This document shows, in pieces, positions 1 through 11,561 of a stretch of 64,000 bases of DNA. This DNA comes from Pyrus communis. Its lineage: Eukaryota; Streptophyta; Magnoliopsida; Rosales; Rosaceae. The stretch lies in assembly GCF_963583255.1 (NCBI RefSeq), contig NC_084807.1, positions 23,891,572 to 23,955,571 of the forward strand, in the 5' to 3' direction. The notes under the pieces are model-generated. The model saw only the letters and a list, made by a program, of their open reading frames with translations. It did not search any database and was not told the DNA's origin. The position numbers were made by a program, and so were the translations under genes. Position 1 is the stretch's first letter; the number at the start of each line of letters is the position of its first letter.

Positions 1-243
1 ACCGAAATAACAAGAAACCAAGACGACACTTCTGACATATCTAACAAACACGACACCAACTAACAAGAGTTGGCAAACATCTTCAAATTTGAAAACCGAA
101 CATTCACAAACTAATAATTCCACTCGATTAAGCACATCAGCACATCCTAATCGAAAATCAGTCGCTTTCAAAATCCGAACATGACAAAAGCAATCCAAAC
201 ACAAACAAAAACATCAGACAGAAAATGGCGGCGATTAAATTAC
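1..243 (-). other. Intron 1 of the MYB gene (partial)
   Basis: The donor GTAATT follows directly on the minus strand. No R3-repeat coding sequence can be found between here and the window edge, so the intron continues outside the window. Confidence 0.6.
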
Positions 244-538
244 CAGAAAAGGGTTTACGCTTGACGCAGGGGTCGAGCTGGTTACACCACCTTAGCCGGC
301 ACGACTTTCCAGACCGCCCGGGAATTCCGCGGGCGATCAGGCTCCAATTCCTCGCCCCGAAGTTGCTCACGAGCCGGGTCAGCACCGCGTCCTCCTCCGG
401 CGACCACGGTCCCCTCACCTTCCCGCTGCGCACCGCGCCCTCGTTCAACTCGGCGGCGTTGCCGAGTTCAATCAACTCGGCCTCCGTGCCAGGGACGTCG
501 TCGGCTTCTTTGGAGACGCCGTCGTTTGGGACTGTCAT
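244..538 (-). CDS. R2R3-MYB transcription factor, first coding exon (partial gene)
   Basis: The exon encodes 98 residues from ATG at 538 (MTVPNDGVSK...). After an acidic N-terminus comes an R2 MYB repeat (GPWSPEEDAVLTRLV, NWSLIARGIPGRSGKSCRLR, WCNQLDPCVKRKPF) with its regularly spaced tryptophans. The frame runs on past KPFS, but the codons after it (NLIAAIFCLMF) are not MYB-like. A GT donor at 243-242 leaves one base of the next codon, which fits the KPFSDEED wording seen at this point in MYB25/MYB109-type proteins. R3 and the activation region lie beyond position 1. The family binds DNA in the nucleus. The repeat wording looks like the AtMYB1/25/109 group, but with one repeat visible the subgroup is tentative. 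I chose ATG 538 because the upstream frame has no MYB-like content. Confidence 0.85.
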
Positions 539-616
539 TGGTGGTTGGTTTGGTTGGGTGTTTCGGTTTGTTTGTTTGTTTTTATGAGTACCTACCCAGC
601 GGAGCAAACCTCTGCC

Positions 617-622
617 TTTATA
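617..622 (-). promoter_or_regulatory. Putative TATA box of the MYB gene
   Basis: TATAAA on the minus strand followed by GG, about 80 bases upstream of ATG 538, a normal spacing for a short plant 5' UTR. Confidence 0.45.
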
Positions 623-715
623 ACTGCAAATAGGAAAGCGATTAATGTGGGGCCCTGGCTTTTTGCGACCGTTTCGGATTCCGGTTTTGCACGGCAGTTT
701 TTTCAAAATGACCAT

Positions 716-1603
716 CGTGTCCCTCGTGTTGCGATACGTCGTCGTTTTAGTTTTGAAGGTAGAGTCTTCGTGTTGACTTTGTTTGGACTTTGGCTACGAA
801 GGGAGGGAAACGGAATCCGTGAATCCAGTGCATGAATTCGGCAAATTACATTCACGTTCCGTCACCAAGACGACGGCTTGGCTTTTGTCGTAAAACGTAA
901 ATGCTCTCTGAAATTTTGGATAATTGCCATTTTTCAATCGGCATTGTTCGAGGAGTCTCGAGTCATTTTCGAAAGAATCTCGAGCAATTTTGCATATTTT
1001 GTATTTTTCGAAACTAAAGCTATCTTTTCATCTTTAAGCCGTAACTAAATTACTTTAACTCTAAAATGTCAAGGTAAATATAATCTTATTGTTCATGATC
1101 AACAAAGTTAAAATACTAAAATATCGTTGTATCGGAAAAAACGTTTTGCAAACTACTCGACAATTTAATCATGATTGATTATGTTGAAAAATGAGAACCA
1201 CCGTCCACTTGTTTCTTATTTTTCTTGTAAAGTCAACAAACGGTCAAGTGTGCTACATCATGGTATTGGTGTTGTTTTATCAAGAAAGGAAGCACATATG
1301 ATTTTTTACAAGCTACCTGAGCATGAATTAGAAAACTCCATTGTTGAAAAGCGGAAAGTTAGATAAGGGTGTGGTTGAAAAGATACAAGTGTTGGTTGAA
1401 TACAAACCATTTTTCAGGCATTTCAAAGCAAGAGCATAAGAAAGGAAAAAACATGAAATTGATGTCATATCTTTTCTTAATACATTTGATGTTATCTATA
1501 TTAAGGGATCAAAAAGTAAGCTAAATTTGACAATGAACTAGTTATAGTAATTTAGTTCTAATTCATCGTTTACGAGAATCAAACATAATTTCTCTCACAC
1601 TTG
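716..1603. other. MYB upstream region, no gene seen
   Basis: AT-rich with short ORFs only. I see no conserved coding pattern. It probably holds the distal MYB promoter. Confidence 0.5.
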
Positions 1604-1613
1604 ATATTATACC

Positions 1614-1813
1614 AGACATGGATGTTCTCCGGATCCATGCATTATAATCCTAGAGATCCACCAATCCGGACCATTGAAATTTAATATAACGACTACAAAC
1701 AGGGGGCCTACTTTAAAAGTTATAATAACTTTAGTTGTTGGATCAAATTTCAATGGTCCGAATTGATGGATTCTTAGGATTCGGATGCATAGAGCTGAAG
1801 AGGATCCATGTCC
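1614..1813. mobile_element. Foldback MITE with 10-bp target-site duplication
   Basis: A 200-bp imperfect palindrome. The left arm begins AGACATGGATGTTCTCCGG and the right arm ends as its rough complement. The inner arms contain TTGAAATTT and its complement around TTGGATCAAATTTCAA. It is flanked by the direct repeat ATATTATACC (1604-1613 and 1814-1823). A duplication of 9-10 bp with long inverted repeats and no ORF points to a Mutator-type MITE. Related copies are at 30838-31025 and 35359-35556. Confidence 0.7.
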
Positions 1814-1964
1814 ATATTATACCTACCGTTGACGAATGTTTTGTGTCTTACTTACCCTCATTATTAAGTCTGTCCAAAACCCGATTAAAGTTGTTGAAAT
1901 GGCACATGTGGGACCAGCTCTTTTCTTCGTGTTTGTGATACAAAGCAATATTTAGGAAATTAGA

Positions 1965-2710
1965 GAATTGACCCGTGAATTTTGACTCAAGTTGGAGCTT
2001 TGGTCTATGAGTAAAAACTCATTAGTATTATTCTTGAGCTTGCCACAATGTGGTGTAATGGTTATTTTCATTGTTCTAAAAATTCTCGTCTAAGCGTTAG
2101 GTGGTTAGTTACCACCCCGATTAATGCATAGACATTTGAAAATTTAGAAATGACGCCTAAACTTTTTGAGGCGCCCTCCTAAGCACCCGTCCATACTCGC
2201 ATAGGTTACGATTCACTTAGACAGAAAAATAGATAATTTTCATTTTGCATTTTTTTTTTAATAAATTGTAAGAAAGTTATCGAATACTTAAATGAACACA
2301 CATTATGTGCTTGTTCTCCAAGTTTTCATTATGTTTCAATACTTCATTATATATATGTCATTCTATTTTTTAATTTATAATGTAATTAGATATATTTTTA
2401 AGTATAAATAGACACTTATTTTATCGAAATATAGTATATTTACTTAAATCAGCCTAGTCCGCCTAGGCACCCACCTAGGCCCCAGTTCGCTGCCCGACTA
2501 GCGTTTAGCATCTTTTAGAACCTTGATCATTTTAGATAACTTCGTTAGGTTTGTATCTCTTATTTGCCCCTTAAATTTTTAGGCTTAATGGTGTGATACC
2601 GAAAATGATCATTGCTACAATAGCGATGAGTTTAAGAACCACTTCTCACAAATATTTAATCAGTGATCAAAGGTCCAATTAAGCCAAAATCTAGGGACCA
2701 ATATTTCAAT
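1965..2710. mobile_element. AT-rich inverted-repeat element carrying a nested MITE
   Basis: The left end (from about 1965, around TTGACTCAAGTTGGAGCTTTGGTC) and the right end (around 2665-2705) are imperfect inverted copies sharing the CAAAG-TCCAA and CAAAAT blocks. The interior is interrupted by a different inverted-repeat unit at 2071-2524. No coding capacity. Outer boundaries are approximate. Confidence 0.4.
2071..2524. mobile_element. MITE with about 30-bp terminal inverted repeats (nested)
   Basis: The left end TTGTTCTAAAAATTC and its continuation to the CGTTAGG block match the reverse complement of the right end (AGCGTTTAGCATCTTTTAGAAC). Next to the right end is a GC-rich segment with repeated CCTAGGC. 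No clear target-site duplication was found. Confidence 0.45.
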
Positions 2711-4049
2711 TTTTCAAGAAATATTAGCAAATTCAGAAATAATTGAAACATCTAACAGTGACAAAAAAAAAATTGACAAATTTAGTGTCTATAAGGAGAA
2801 CTGAATTTTCTTACTAACAATTAAATGTCTAAATAATTTCACAGTCAATTAAATTTTCATATAAATAATCTATGAATTAAAATTTAAAATATAAATAGTT
2901 TGGATTGTTAACCATGCAAATTAGGCCCTACAAATTAACCGGCCACGTTTCTATAGTTGACTCTACGGACCCCTTGAAGATGAGTTGGAGAGGTTAAGGC
3001 CTTTAAAATATTTTAGCAACTCAGTCACTCTCTATATATTGTGCACCCACACAATTTGCTTGAATTAATGGGATGTCATGTGATTGTTGTCGCGTTGGCT
3101 CTATTTCTGTACACAATTTGCTTGTTCATGTTCATGTTAATGTACCTCAACAATTGAAAGATTGAAAGTCTTGTAAATATGATGTAAGCGTGCATAATTG
3201 CAATTTACTGTATATATTGCTGCCGTACACAGAAGGAATTGAGAGCCTTTCTCTCCTCCAGTGATGTAAGCGTGTGTTCTTTTGATTTTTGAGGTCCTTA
3301 ATTATGTTCTTATACAGAGACAAAGAGTTAATGATGCGATTAGGATGGCTATGGCCGTTTACAATGTTGCAAATTATAATAGAGCACACTCCTCTTCAAT
3401 TACTTGTCATATAAATGCAATAAAACGCGGCGAAGCCTCTATATGCAACTTTAGATGAGTCGTTGACTATATATAATCTAGTGACATCCATTGTTACTTT
3501 GTTGATAAAATTTTTTTGCTCAAATGGACAATTGTTATCACATTGAAAACTTGACAAAATAATCTCCAATATCTGTATGTGTGGTTTCACTACTACTAGC
3601 ACAGAGATTTTTTCATGATAAAATCTCAGACTTATCTTTTATTGTACCAACAAATCATTGGAAGTTTTACAGCCTAATAATTTTTCTTGGTGCCCCTTCT
3701 AGAAAATATTGAACTTATTACATAAAATTCTGGAAAATGTATGCGTGTAGAGGTTTAGGTTCAATATTTAACACATTGACGTTAACGTTGGACTTCTTCG
3801 AGCCTTCTAATTTGCCCAAGCATTAAGCGTATTAAGGAGTAAATATGCTTAATTTAATGAAAGAATTTCGTTTCATGTGCATTTTTTTTTCTTGTCTTTG
3901 GCCTCAGTACAAACATTCTTTCTACATCATTTATCCATAATTTTGCCCCAACCCCAAGAAGTCAAACGTCTAATCTGACTAAGCCATTTTTTTCTTTTTT
4001 GGAAACTTGACTACGCTTGTTTGGATCAGCCTCTCTCAGCAGGCCCCTC
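2711..4049. other. Intergenic AT-rich DNA
   Basis: No gene found. The last part (about 4050-4141) is pyrimidine-rich and contains AATAATATATC near 4050, a possible TATA region and leader for the next gene. Confidence 0.4.
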
Positions 4050-4141
4050 AATAATATATCTGGCTCTCTGTTCTTCCCTTCTCACAATCACAACCAAATC
4101 ATTCAGCTCAGAGGGAAAAAAACCGTGAAAATTATCACAAC

Positions 4142-4885
4142 ATGTTGAGCCCCTTCAACTGTGCCACTTTTAATCACCAAGAAGAAGATGATGATGAGCC
4201 CATGATTTCAACTTCACCTCCAACTCCAAGAAAATCATCGAGATCGAAAAGCGCTGGCCTGATTTACAGAAGACACAACAAGGACAGCAAAAACCCTTAT
4301 TCGGACAGCGGCCTCGACAAGTTTTCTGCACTTGTAGCTGACCTAGAAGAGAAAAGGAAGAAGATTTATGCACAAATGGACCCGAAAGACATATCTTTCG
4401 TGCGGTTCGTGTTCAAGGACGAGACTGATACAAGTGCTCCGGTTCCAATCGTGATAAAAAAGAAACACAAAAACGTAGGCAAAACAAAGACAACTGGTAA
4501 TCCTGAAGAGAACCGTTCAAACCCTAATTCAGTAGCCTCGGAAAATATTGACCAATCCCACATCGACAAGAAAGACGTGAAGCAGAAGCAACCGGGATCG
4601 AAATCCGATCAAGAGAGCAAGAAGGGGAGTTTTTCAGGTTCGAACATGAAGTCGGATGAGTGGAGAAGGCCATCTTATTATTTGCCGGTCGTTGTGATCT
4701 TTATTTTGGTGTTGTTGACTTTGTCTGGGCGGCCTTTTGCAATACTGTGTACGTCTATATTCTGGTACGCAATTCCAACGTTGAAAGAGAGTTCGAGTAG
4801 TACAAGAAGGCCGGCGGCATCAAAGAAGAAAGATTATATTAGAAGATTGAGTGACAAGAAGATGGTAGCTACTGAGGGAATTTAG
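4142..4885 (+). CDS. ZCF37-like plant-specific protein with one C-terminal membrane segment
   Basis: A single-exon ORF of 247 residues with an ATG start. Residues 12-20 are acidic. Residues 48-95 form the recognisable block (SKNPYSDSGLDKFSALVADL, EEKRKKIYAQ, DISFVRFVF), which I recall from Arabidopsis ZCF37 and related proteins of unknown function. Residues 100-175 are Lys/Ser-rich and probably disordered. Residues 180-212 are strongly hydrophobic (LPVVVIFILVLLTLSG ... ILCTSIFWYAIP), giving one or a tight pair of membrane passes. A basic tail follows. No signal peptide is visible. The family has no established biochemical role, so I assign none. The coding call is strong; the family name rests on memory of the conserved block. 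Confidence 0.75.
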   Translation: MLSPFNCATFNHQEEDDDEPMISTSPPTPRKSSRSKSAGLIYRRHNKDSKNPYSDSGLDKFSALVADLEEKRKKIYAQMDPKDISFVRFVFKDETDTSAPVPIVIKKKHKNVGKTKTTGNPEENRSNPNSVASENIDQSHIDKKDVKQKQPGSKSDQESKKGSFSGSNMKSDEWRRPSYYLPVVVIFILVLLTLSGRPFAILCTSIFWYAIPTLKESSSSTRRPAASKKKDYIRRLSDKKMVATEGI

Positions 4886-5344
4886 TCTCCGAAATGTACC
4901 AACGCCGTGGCTATACCGCTGTCTCGACGTCATGGTCACTAGAAAAGTTTGTGATGATCGATGATTGAGAGAAATTAGACACAATATCACAAGTGGTGGT
5001 AAGTGTTCTTAATTACTTTAGCTACAAGCATGTTAGAGGAGTTTCAAATATTATTTTATGCATTGGTAAATGTAAATGATGTATAATATGAGTTTAGCGT
5101 AGAGAATTACCATGTAGGCTTTAGTATGACTTGTGATTGGAATTCATTTGTCTGATGATGATCAAGTTCTGTTGCCTAATAAGATGTAGAGAAATGCATA
5201 GTATTCAACCTTTCTCCTCTTAATTTTCATCTTTTATCGACGGCTCTCCTCTTCATGCTAAACAAGCAATTTCCTCCACAAGTTTCTGATATGCATTTGG
5301 GAAAATAGTTCATGATAATATTATAACTTTTCAGTTGGTTTCTA
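4886..5344 (+). other. 3' UTR and downstream spacer of the ZCF37-like gene
   Basis: No ORF of interest. The transcript probably ends within the first 300 bases, but I cannot fix a poly(A) site. Confidence 0.35.
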
Positions 5345-5590
5345 ATAATGAAAATTAATATAAGTAGTCTCTAAGTTTGTTCATTGTAAATCATTTTAAT
5401 CATTCCGTGAAAAATTTGTCAATATTCTCGTTAAATGATCACGTGCATGATCACGTGACCACCTTTTTAGAAGTATTTTTTTTAAACCAACTTCTTTATT
5501 TAATGAAAATATTGACAAATTTTACACAAAATGACCATTTGTAATGGATAAACTTCAAGATCATTGTTATCAATTTTATTGACATACAAC
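5345..5590. mobile_element. Palindromic AT-rich MITE
   Basis: Imperfect arms: the left contains GTTTGTTCATTGTAAATCA and TTTGTCAATATT. The right contains AATATTGACAAATTT and ATTTGTAATGGATAAAC, their approximate complements. The centre has an ATCACGTG palindromic repeat. A related copy is at about 34845-35070. No ORF; boundaries approximate. Confidence 0.5.
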
Positions 5591-5710
5591 TTTAGCTAAA
5601 AAGCTATTTTTTGAAAAGTGTTCCTGATCTGCATACATATCTTGGGAAAATAGCTGTATTGGGCACAAGTTTCAGAAGTTTCATGTTGACCCAAAAAAGA
5701 AAAAGGAAAT

Positions 5711-6530
5711 GAAGACTCAAACACCATCTTCGAGAAGGGGAACCTTCCTCTTTTCTCTCCCTGTGAGGGTTATTCTCTTTGTTTGAGGTTGCTTTTCACT
5801 ATATTATGTGAGTGATTTTCCGATCGTGCTTCTGTTTGATGCCGTCAATCCTAGCTGCAGTTGGGATCGGTGGGTGATTTTTTGTTTTTTGCTTTTTCTT
5901 TTTCTTTCTTCTCCCCTTCCATCTACTGATGGTCTTTCTCCTTTTCCTCTGGTTCTTTTGCTTTTGTTTTTTCTTTCTTCTCCCCTTCCATTTGCTGATG
6001 TTCTTCTCCTTTTCCTCTTTGGCTTTTCCCATCCCCCAACCCCTGTGGGTATCCCTTTTCATGGCCCTTCCGTGCCTTGTTTTTCAGCCATGGTTTCTGT
6101 AAAGTTTGTGTGTAAAGTTCTGGTGTTGTATCCAACTCAGGTGTTTCCCACACCACCACGTTCTCCTTATTGTCTGCTGTTCGCGACGATGTTGCTCGGG
6201 ATTTTCCCAGAGCTTCTTTCCGATGGTTGGCTTCTCTCTCGCCGACTATCTCTTGTTAATAACTATGTGCAGGTGGCGCCTGTGGAGTTGATGATCAACG
6301 GTGGACGGAGGATTGGATGGCTAGTTGCTTTTTGGATTGGCGGTGGAGAGCACAGTGTATGTCTCTCGGATGTTCGCTTTTGTTGGGCTTCACTATTGTT
6401 GGGCTCATTTTCTGTGTTTTCTTTGTTTTTAGGTCCATTCTTTGTTTGTTTCTAGAAATAAATTGGACCTTTGTTTTCTGTGTTAGTGTGTGTTTGTTTT
6501 AATAAACACTCGGCCACTTTCCAAAAAAAA
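5711..6530 (+). mobile_element. Retroposed insert with A-rich tail (LINE fragment or retropseudogene)
   Basis: A stretch rich in C and T ends with TTTTAATAAACACTCGG, a consensus AATAAA signal, then an A-rich tail from 6523. The flanks share an 18-base A-rich repeat (5693-5710 and 6526-6543, one mismatch) that could be the target-site duplication. This would be typical of LINE-driven insertion. The 215-codon open frame inside (5808-6455) starts without ATG and is driven by Phe/Leu/Ser-rich pyrimidine runs, so I do not call it a gene. The source transcript is unknown. Confidence 0.4.
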
Positions 6531-6544
6531 AGAAAAAAGAAATT

Positions 6545-7044
6545 GTTCATCAAAAAAATGAAAAGGAAAAGAAAAAAGAAACAAGAACACAAGTAGACTC
6601 TCTTCAATGGCCTCAAATTTGGGGGTTGCATGATCACAGCCCATATTGTCCTACAAATTTTGGAGGTGTATCAGGCCCTAACTTGTATGAGCCATATTAG
6701 TCCATCTCTCTTGCTTTTTGTTAATTAATGTATGATCTTTGCTAGGTAAGATCAAGTAGAGGGATTAGATGAAAGCTAATGGTAATACCATCCTTATCCT
6801 GATTTACATCCTTATAGGATAACTATATCTTAAATAAATAAAAAAATTAGGGTGGTTAATCCACTGGTCCAACCCGTGACCTCGAGTCCTCGACTCAAGA
6901 CCCACGGCAAGTTACACCAACTTGAAACAAATATAGTACTCGATGTTTACAAGATTAATAAATTGATAACTATTCTCAATTTTCCTATCAAAAAATGAGT
7001 TCTTGTATTATTACAATCTTGTTTTTATATCATTTTGCATGACA
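6545..7044. other. Intergenic AT-rich DNA
   Basis: No gene or clear repeat structure found. Around 6850-6940 is a GC-richer patch (GTGACCTCGAGTCCTCG) that may be a remnant of a tRNA-derived repeat. Confidence 0.3.
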
Positions 7045-9169
7045 CGAATTGTGACAACCCGTTCTAAATTTTAAGTTTTTATTTTATTTTAAAAGCGTGA
7101 ATTTACGAAATTGCCCTACAGGTAAGGACTTTGACTTCCGTTGACCATCGGCTTGCGAGATGTGGGACTTATTATTTTAGCATATCCTCGTAGTACTCGT
7201 TGGTACGAATGTATAGGCGAAAGCCGTTTGCGAGTCCGGATTATAACGGTATAGTTACAGACGTTCGAAATTGGTTATTCAAGGTTTAGTTTTAATTAAA
7301 TTAAATCCCCACTCTGTGGGGTGAAGCCAAATCAAAAATAAGGAGAGAAAAAAGAAAAAAAGGCTAAGTAGCCTCCCCATCGACCCACACCCACCTCAAG
7401 CTCCCATTTTCCAAGGTCGATTCCGGCCAACTCCGGTGGATTTTTTCAACGCCACCAACCATCTTGAAACTCTCATTCCCCTCTACAAAACTCACCCAAG
7501 AACCACCTTGATTAACCATGGTATATGGCGGTTGGAGGCCACGAAAGTTGACGAAAATCAACGGTGCTCTGGCCACTCTTTTCGATTTTTCGGTAAATCG
7601 GCAAAGCGATGGCAGATGCCACCACTTGGGCTTTGTAGCCCATCATCCCAGGAGCAAAACCCAACCAACCTTGACCCCGTTGGACCACTGTAGAAGACGA
7701 ATCGACACCGGGAAGCTTTAGGCACCCGCCAGCTTTGTGGGCAAAATTGACCATCTTCCGTCCACTTTTGGACTTCATGGCAGGTATGAAAAGTTACTCC
7801 ACTTACTGAGATCTTCATTTCTGTGAAGTTTGAGAATTTTTGGAAATAGTTGGATTTTCCGGCGAGTCAGGGCAGCCGACTGCCATCCATGGTGGCGCGT
7901 ACGGCGGCGCGTGGCCAGTGGGCCGCCAATGCTATTTTTAGGCTATGTCAAATGTCTTGAATTCAGTTTTGATATTTGAATGACGTAGGTTGATTGTTGG
8001 AACCTAAATTCGTTACGATACGTTACTTGATAAAAATGTGAATCGACAATCCGACCGTTGGATCGTCACCAAACTTGGATACATTATAATACGTAATATT
8101 TAAAGATCATAGGAATTTATGGATCGGGAATCCGACGTACGGATCTTCCCGAATTGGATTTGTAAGTTAGTAAAATAAATGTTCACGTCCACTTGGTTTT
8201 GGGCAATTGGCGAAGATCCAACCGTTGGATCATAATGAAATTTTAATATGTTATTCTAGAAGCATATTGTGGATCTTTGGGAGTTGTGGATTGGAAATCT
8301 GATATGCGGATCTTCTGGGTCGAGTTATACAGGGTGTAGAAAGATCGACAGTTGACTTGTGGTCAATGGGTCTCGAACTATTTTAGAATGTCCTTGAGGA
8401 TGCGTTTTACGTGAATTACATATTCCATTGATAAGAGTTTTGAGATATGATTCGATAATTGGTCGCAGGCGCCAATCATTCGGGACGCCTCGATGCATGC
8501 GCTAGAGAATCATAGCGTGGACTTCAGGTGAGTGGATCTTTTCCTTTTATCATACATATTATTGATAGTTCCATCAACACTTTTAAATTGATTTAGGTAT
8601 ATTACCTTCATATAATTATTGTGAATGTTTGAAGTACTATATGAACCACGAATGGCTTGATCCCTATTTAGGGTACGTAGGCAGTCTAACGAGACGTTAG
8701 ATGCATCCATAATATATTTGAGACAAAAGCCTTATTTGGGAAATTGAGTAATGCGAAGGAAATTGGTAAAGGCAAGTTTTAGTTTTGTGAATTAGTTAGT
8801 TAAATTAGTGTTAATTGGGCTTGTCACGGATAATTATCCCTGAAAATAAGTAGTTCGAGAGTAGGGTGTTATTGATTGTACATTTTACACCGTATTGTAT
8901 ATAATTTAAAATGCTACGACATGGTTGAGTATTTGATTGCATCATGGTATATCCATATGTATATTACTTGCACATAATTATTGTGAATGCTTTGAAGTGC
9001 AAAGGTGAACGCATGACACCCAGGTAAGTTCAGGTGAGTTTATGGTATTAGTTGAATCGATGGAGTTATTGCATGATGACTACATTTATGTGTTATGCAA
9101 CTCCGATACTGTCGTACTGTTTGTCCATGAGTTGTACATGTTATATTGAGATGCATTTAGAGCTCATAA

Positions 9170-10330
9170 ACCTGCACCTTGGTGTTAGTGCTCCCGCCCG
9201 TGGCCAGGGCACAGTCCTTCACGTAATATTCACCTCTTGCACCTTACGCTCACCTTATACTCAAAGTAGGTGCACGGGTCTGTTGTACAGACCATTATAG
9301 GTAGTTCCGACTCGTAGGTGACTTGCGATTATTTGCCCAGTCTTCATGTGATCGTAGCACTTAAGCGTACTTATTTACACCCAGTCCTGTCGTACAGACC
9401 ACTAGAGGTGGTTCCGACTCGTGTGCAGGGATGTTTGATGAGCTATAGATTAAGTCATATAGGTCACTATAGATGACTCCCGACTTGTATACTAGCATTG
9501 ATTGATGAGATATGGATACCTGCACCCCGGTGTTAGTGCTTCCGCCCATGGTCAGGGCACAGTCCCTCACGCGATGTTCACCTCCCGCACCTTACGCTCA
9601 CCTTGGACTCAAGGTAGGTGCACATGCCTGTCGTACAGACTACTATAGGTGGTTCCGACTCCTAGGTGACCCGCGATTATTCGCCCAGTCTTCACGTGAT
9701 CATAGCACTTGAGCGTACTTATTTACACCCAGTCCTGTCGTACAAACCACTATAGGTGGTTCCGACTCGTAGGTGACCCGCGATTATTCGCCCAGTCTTC
9801 ACGTGATTGTAGCACTTGAGCTTACTTATTACACCCAGTCCTGTCGTACAGACCACTAGAGGTGATTCCGACTCGTGTGCAAAGATGTTTGATGAGCTAT
9901 AGATTAAGTCATATAGGTCACTATATATGACTCCCAACTTGTACACTAGCATTGATTGATGAGATATGGATACTTGTACCCTGGTGTTAGTGCTCCTACT
10001 CGTGGTCAGGGCAGAGTCCTTCACGTGATGTTCACCTCCCGCACCTTACGCTCACCTTGGACTCAAGGTAGGTGCACATGCCTGTTGTACAGACCACTAT
10101 AGGTGGTTCCGACTCGTAGGTGACCCGCAATTATTCGCCCAGTCTTCACGTGATCGTAGCACTTGAGCATACTTATTTACACCCAGTCCTGTCGTACAAA
10201 CCACTAGAGGTGGTTCCGACTCGTGTGCAGGGATGATTGATGAGATATGGATAAGTCGTACAGGTCACTAGAGGTGACTCCCAACTTATATGCTAGCATT
10301 GATTGATGTGATATGAGTACAGTTGTACGG
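9170..10330. repeat. Array of diverged direct repeats inside the long LTR-like unit
   Basis: Blocks containing CCTGTCGTACAGACCACTA, GGTGGTTCCGACTCGT and GACCCGCGATTATTCGCCC recur at least five times with different spacing (for example near 9270, 9385, 9635, 9735, 9845, 10085 and 10190). Several short ORFs here are only these repeats read in frame. Confidence 0.7.
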
Positions 10331-10460
10331 GTCACGTTAGGTGATTCCGGCTGATATATCATTTTATATCGATTAAGTTCATTTGGCCTACTTGTTAATG
10401 CATTGTAGAGTCTATGAACATGGCATACCCGTGGTTTTGGCCATTTTTTTTAGCATGGAT

Positions 10461-10462
<2 letters not shown>

Positions 10463-10520
<58 letters not shown>
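10463..10520. repeat. (TA)n-(GT)n microsatellite
   Basis: About 24 uninterrupted AT dinucleotides followed by GTGTGTGTGT. Confidence 0.95.
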
Positions 10521-10921
10521 AGTACTATTATATAGAAAACGATAAGGGATTTACAGTGAGGGGTTATTACTGTTAGAAAGGTAATAGTTTGGAAAGCTTG
10601 GTTTTACTGCTTACTCACACTTTCTGTTTTGTACCTCTCCAGGTTATGAATGCTAAGTTCGTATTGACGAGGATCTATGGCTAATCTTAGTATTGGTGGC
10701 TACTTTTAAGGGTATGATTCTTACCCACACTACTGCACTTTACTTATGCTCTGTGTGAAATAGGTTCATAGCACACTCTGGTATTTAGACACTTTTAGGT
10801 TCAAATTTATTCACATCTTATACACTATCACACTTTATGGCTTCGTCACCTTCCAGGTGTCGGCCAACACAGCTTGATTTGGGGTCCTAATGGACATTCC
10901 GGGTTGGAGTGTGTCACGAAC

Positions 10922-11046
10922 ATTACACAATATCTTGTGGATAAAGTGTTGAGTTTCTATCCATACTCTCGAGTTTGAAACTTTCCACTTTCTAAATTAT
11001 TGTAATGGTTTGAAATCATCACCCTCCCCTTAATAATAACTAGTAC
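10922..11046 (+). mobile_element. SINE-like fragment
   Basis: Contains a Pol III B-box-like CGAGTTTGAAACTTTCC and a 3' part ending in CTCCCCTTAATAATAAC. The layout matches 28929-29062 (GGGTTTGAAACTCC ... TCTCCTTAATAATAG). It starts just after the long LTR-like unit. Confidence 0.4.
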
Positions 11047-11552
11047 ATGTGTGTAAGAAATTTTTTTATTTATAGTTTTAAAATTGAAGGAGAGAAGAAA
11101 AGAGTGAGAGTGAGAGAGAACGTGGGAGTGGAGAGAGAGAATGGGAGAGAGGTTTTTATTTTATTTTTTTTTTCAAATTAAGGTTGTTAAAATCACTTGG
11201 CGGTGATGTTTAAACAAAAAAACAAAATTTTATTTTGCAAAATTACGTTATTGCCCTTAACTTTTTTGTTATGATAGAAAACTAAATAGTATTTTTCACC
11301 ATCTTTTGGTTGAAAAAACAAAAAGATGGCTCTATTAATGTGTTTGGATAATAATGTTAATAAAAAAAATTAGAAAAACAACACAATATAACTAGATAAA
11401 AGCTGAACACGACTCATTGTCACCCTATTAAACCTAATCTAATCTAGTAACAGTTGAAATATGATTACGATAACATGGTTTTCACAATATGTGTAATCAT
11501 GTGTGAAAGTACACTATAACATGAGTGTACTAATATACATATGATTGTAGTG
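11047..11552. other. Intergenic, partly purine-rich
   Basis: A GA-rich stretch (11085-11155), then AT-rich DNA. No gene seen. Confidence 0.35.
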
Positions 11553-11561
11553 AAATAATTT

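Larger units (their letters stand above)
7050..10916. mobile_element. Very long solo-LTR-like unit (about 3.9 kb)
   Basis: The unit begins TGTGACAACCC and ends GAGTGTGTCA, so the ends are TG...CA with a short inverted match. The flanks are CGAAT (7045-7049) and CGAAC (10917-10921), a five-base duplication with one change. No gag or pol coding is present and all ORFs inside are short. The interior has a simple-repeat run and an array of related blocks (9170-10330). The best reading is a solo LTR of a large Gypsy family or a non-coding LARD-like element. No second copy in the window allows a check. Confidence 0.5.

Noticed and set aside
5808..6455. 215-codon open frame, Phe/Leu/Ser-rich
   Set aside because: It starts at GTG, is made of CT-rich runs and has no domain; it lies inside a retroposed insert.
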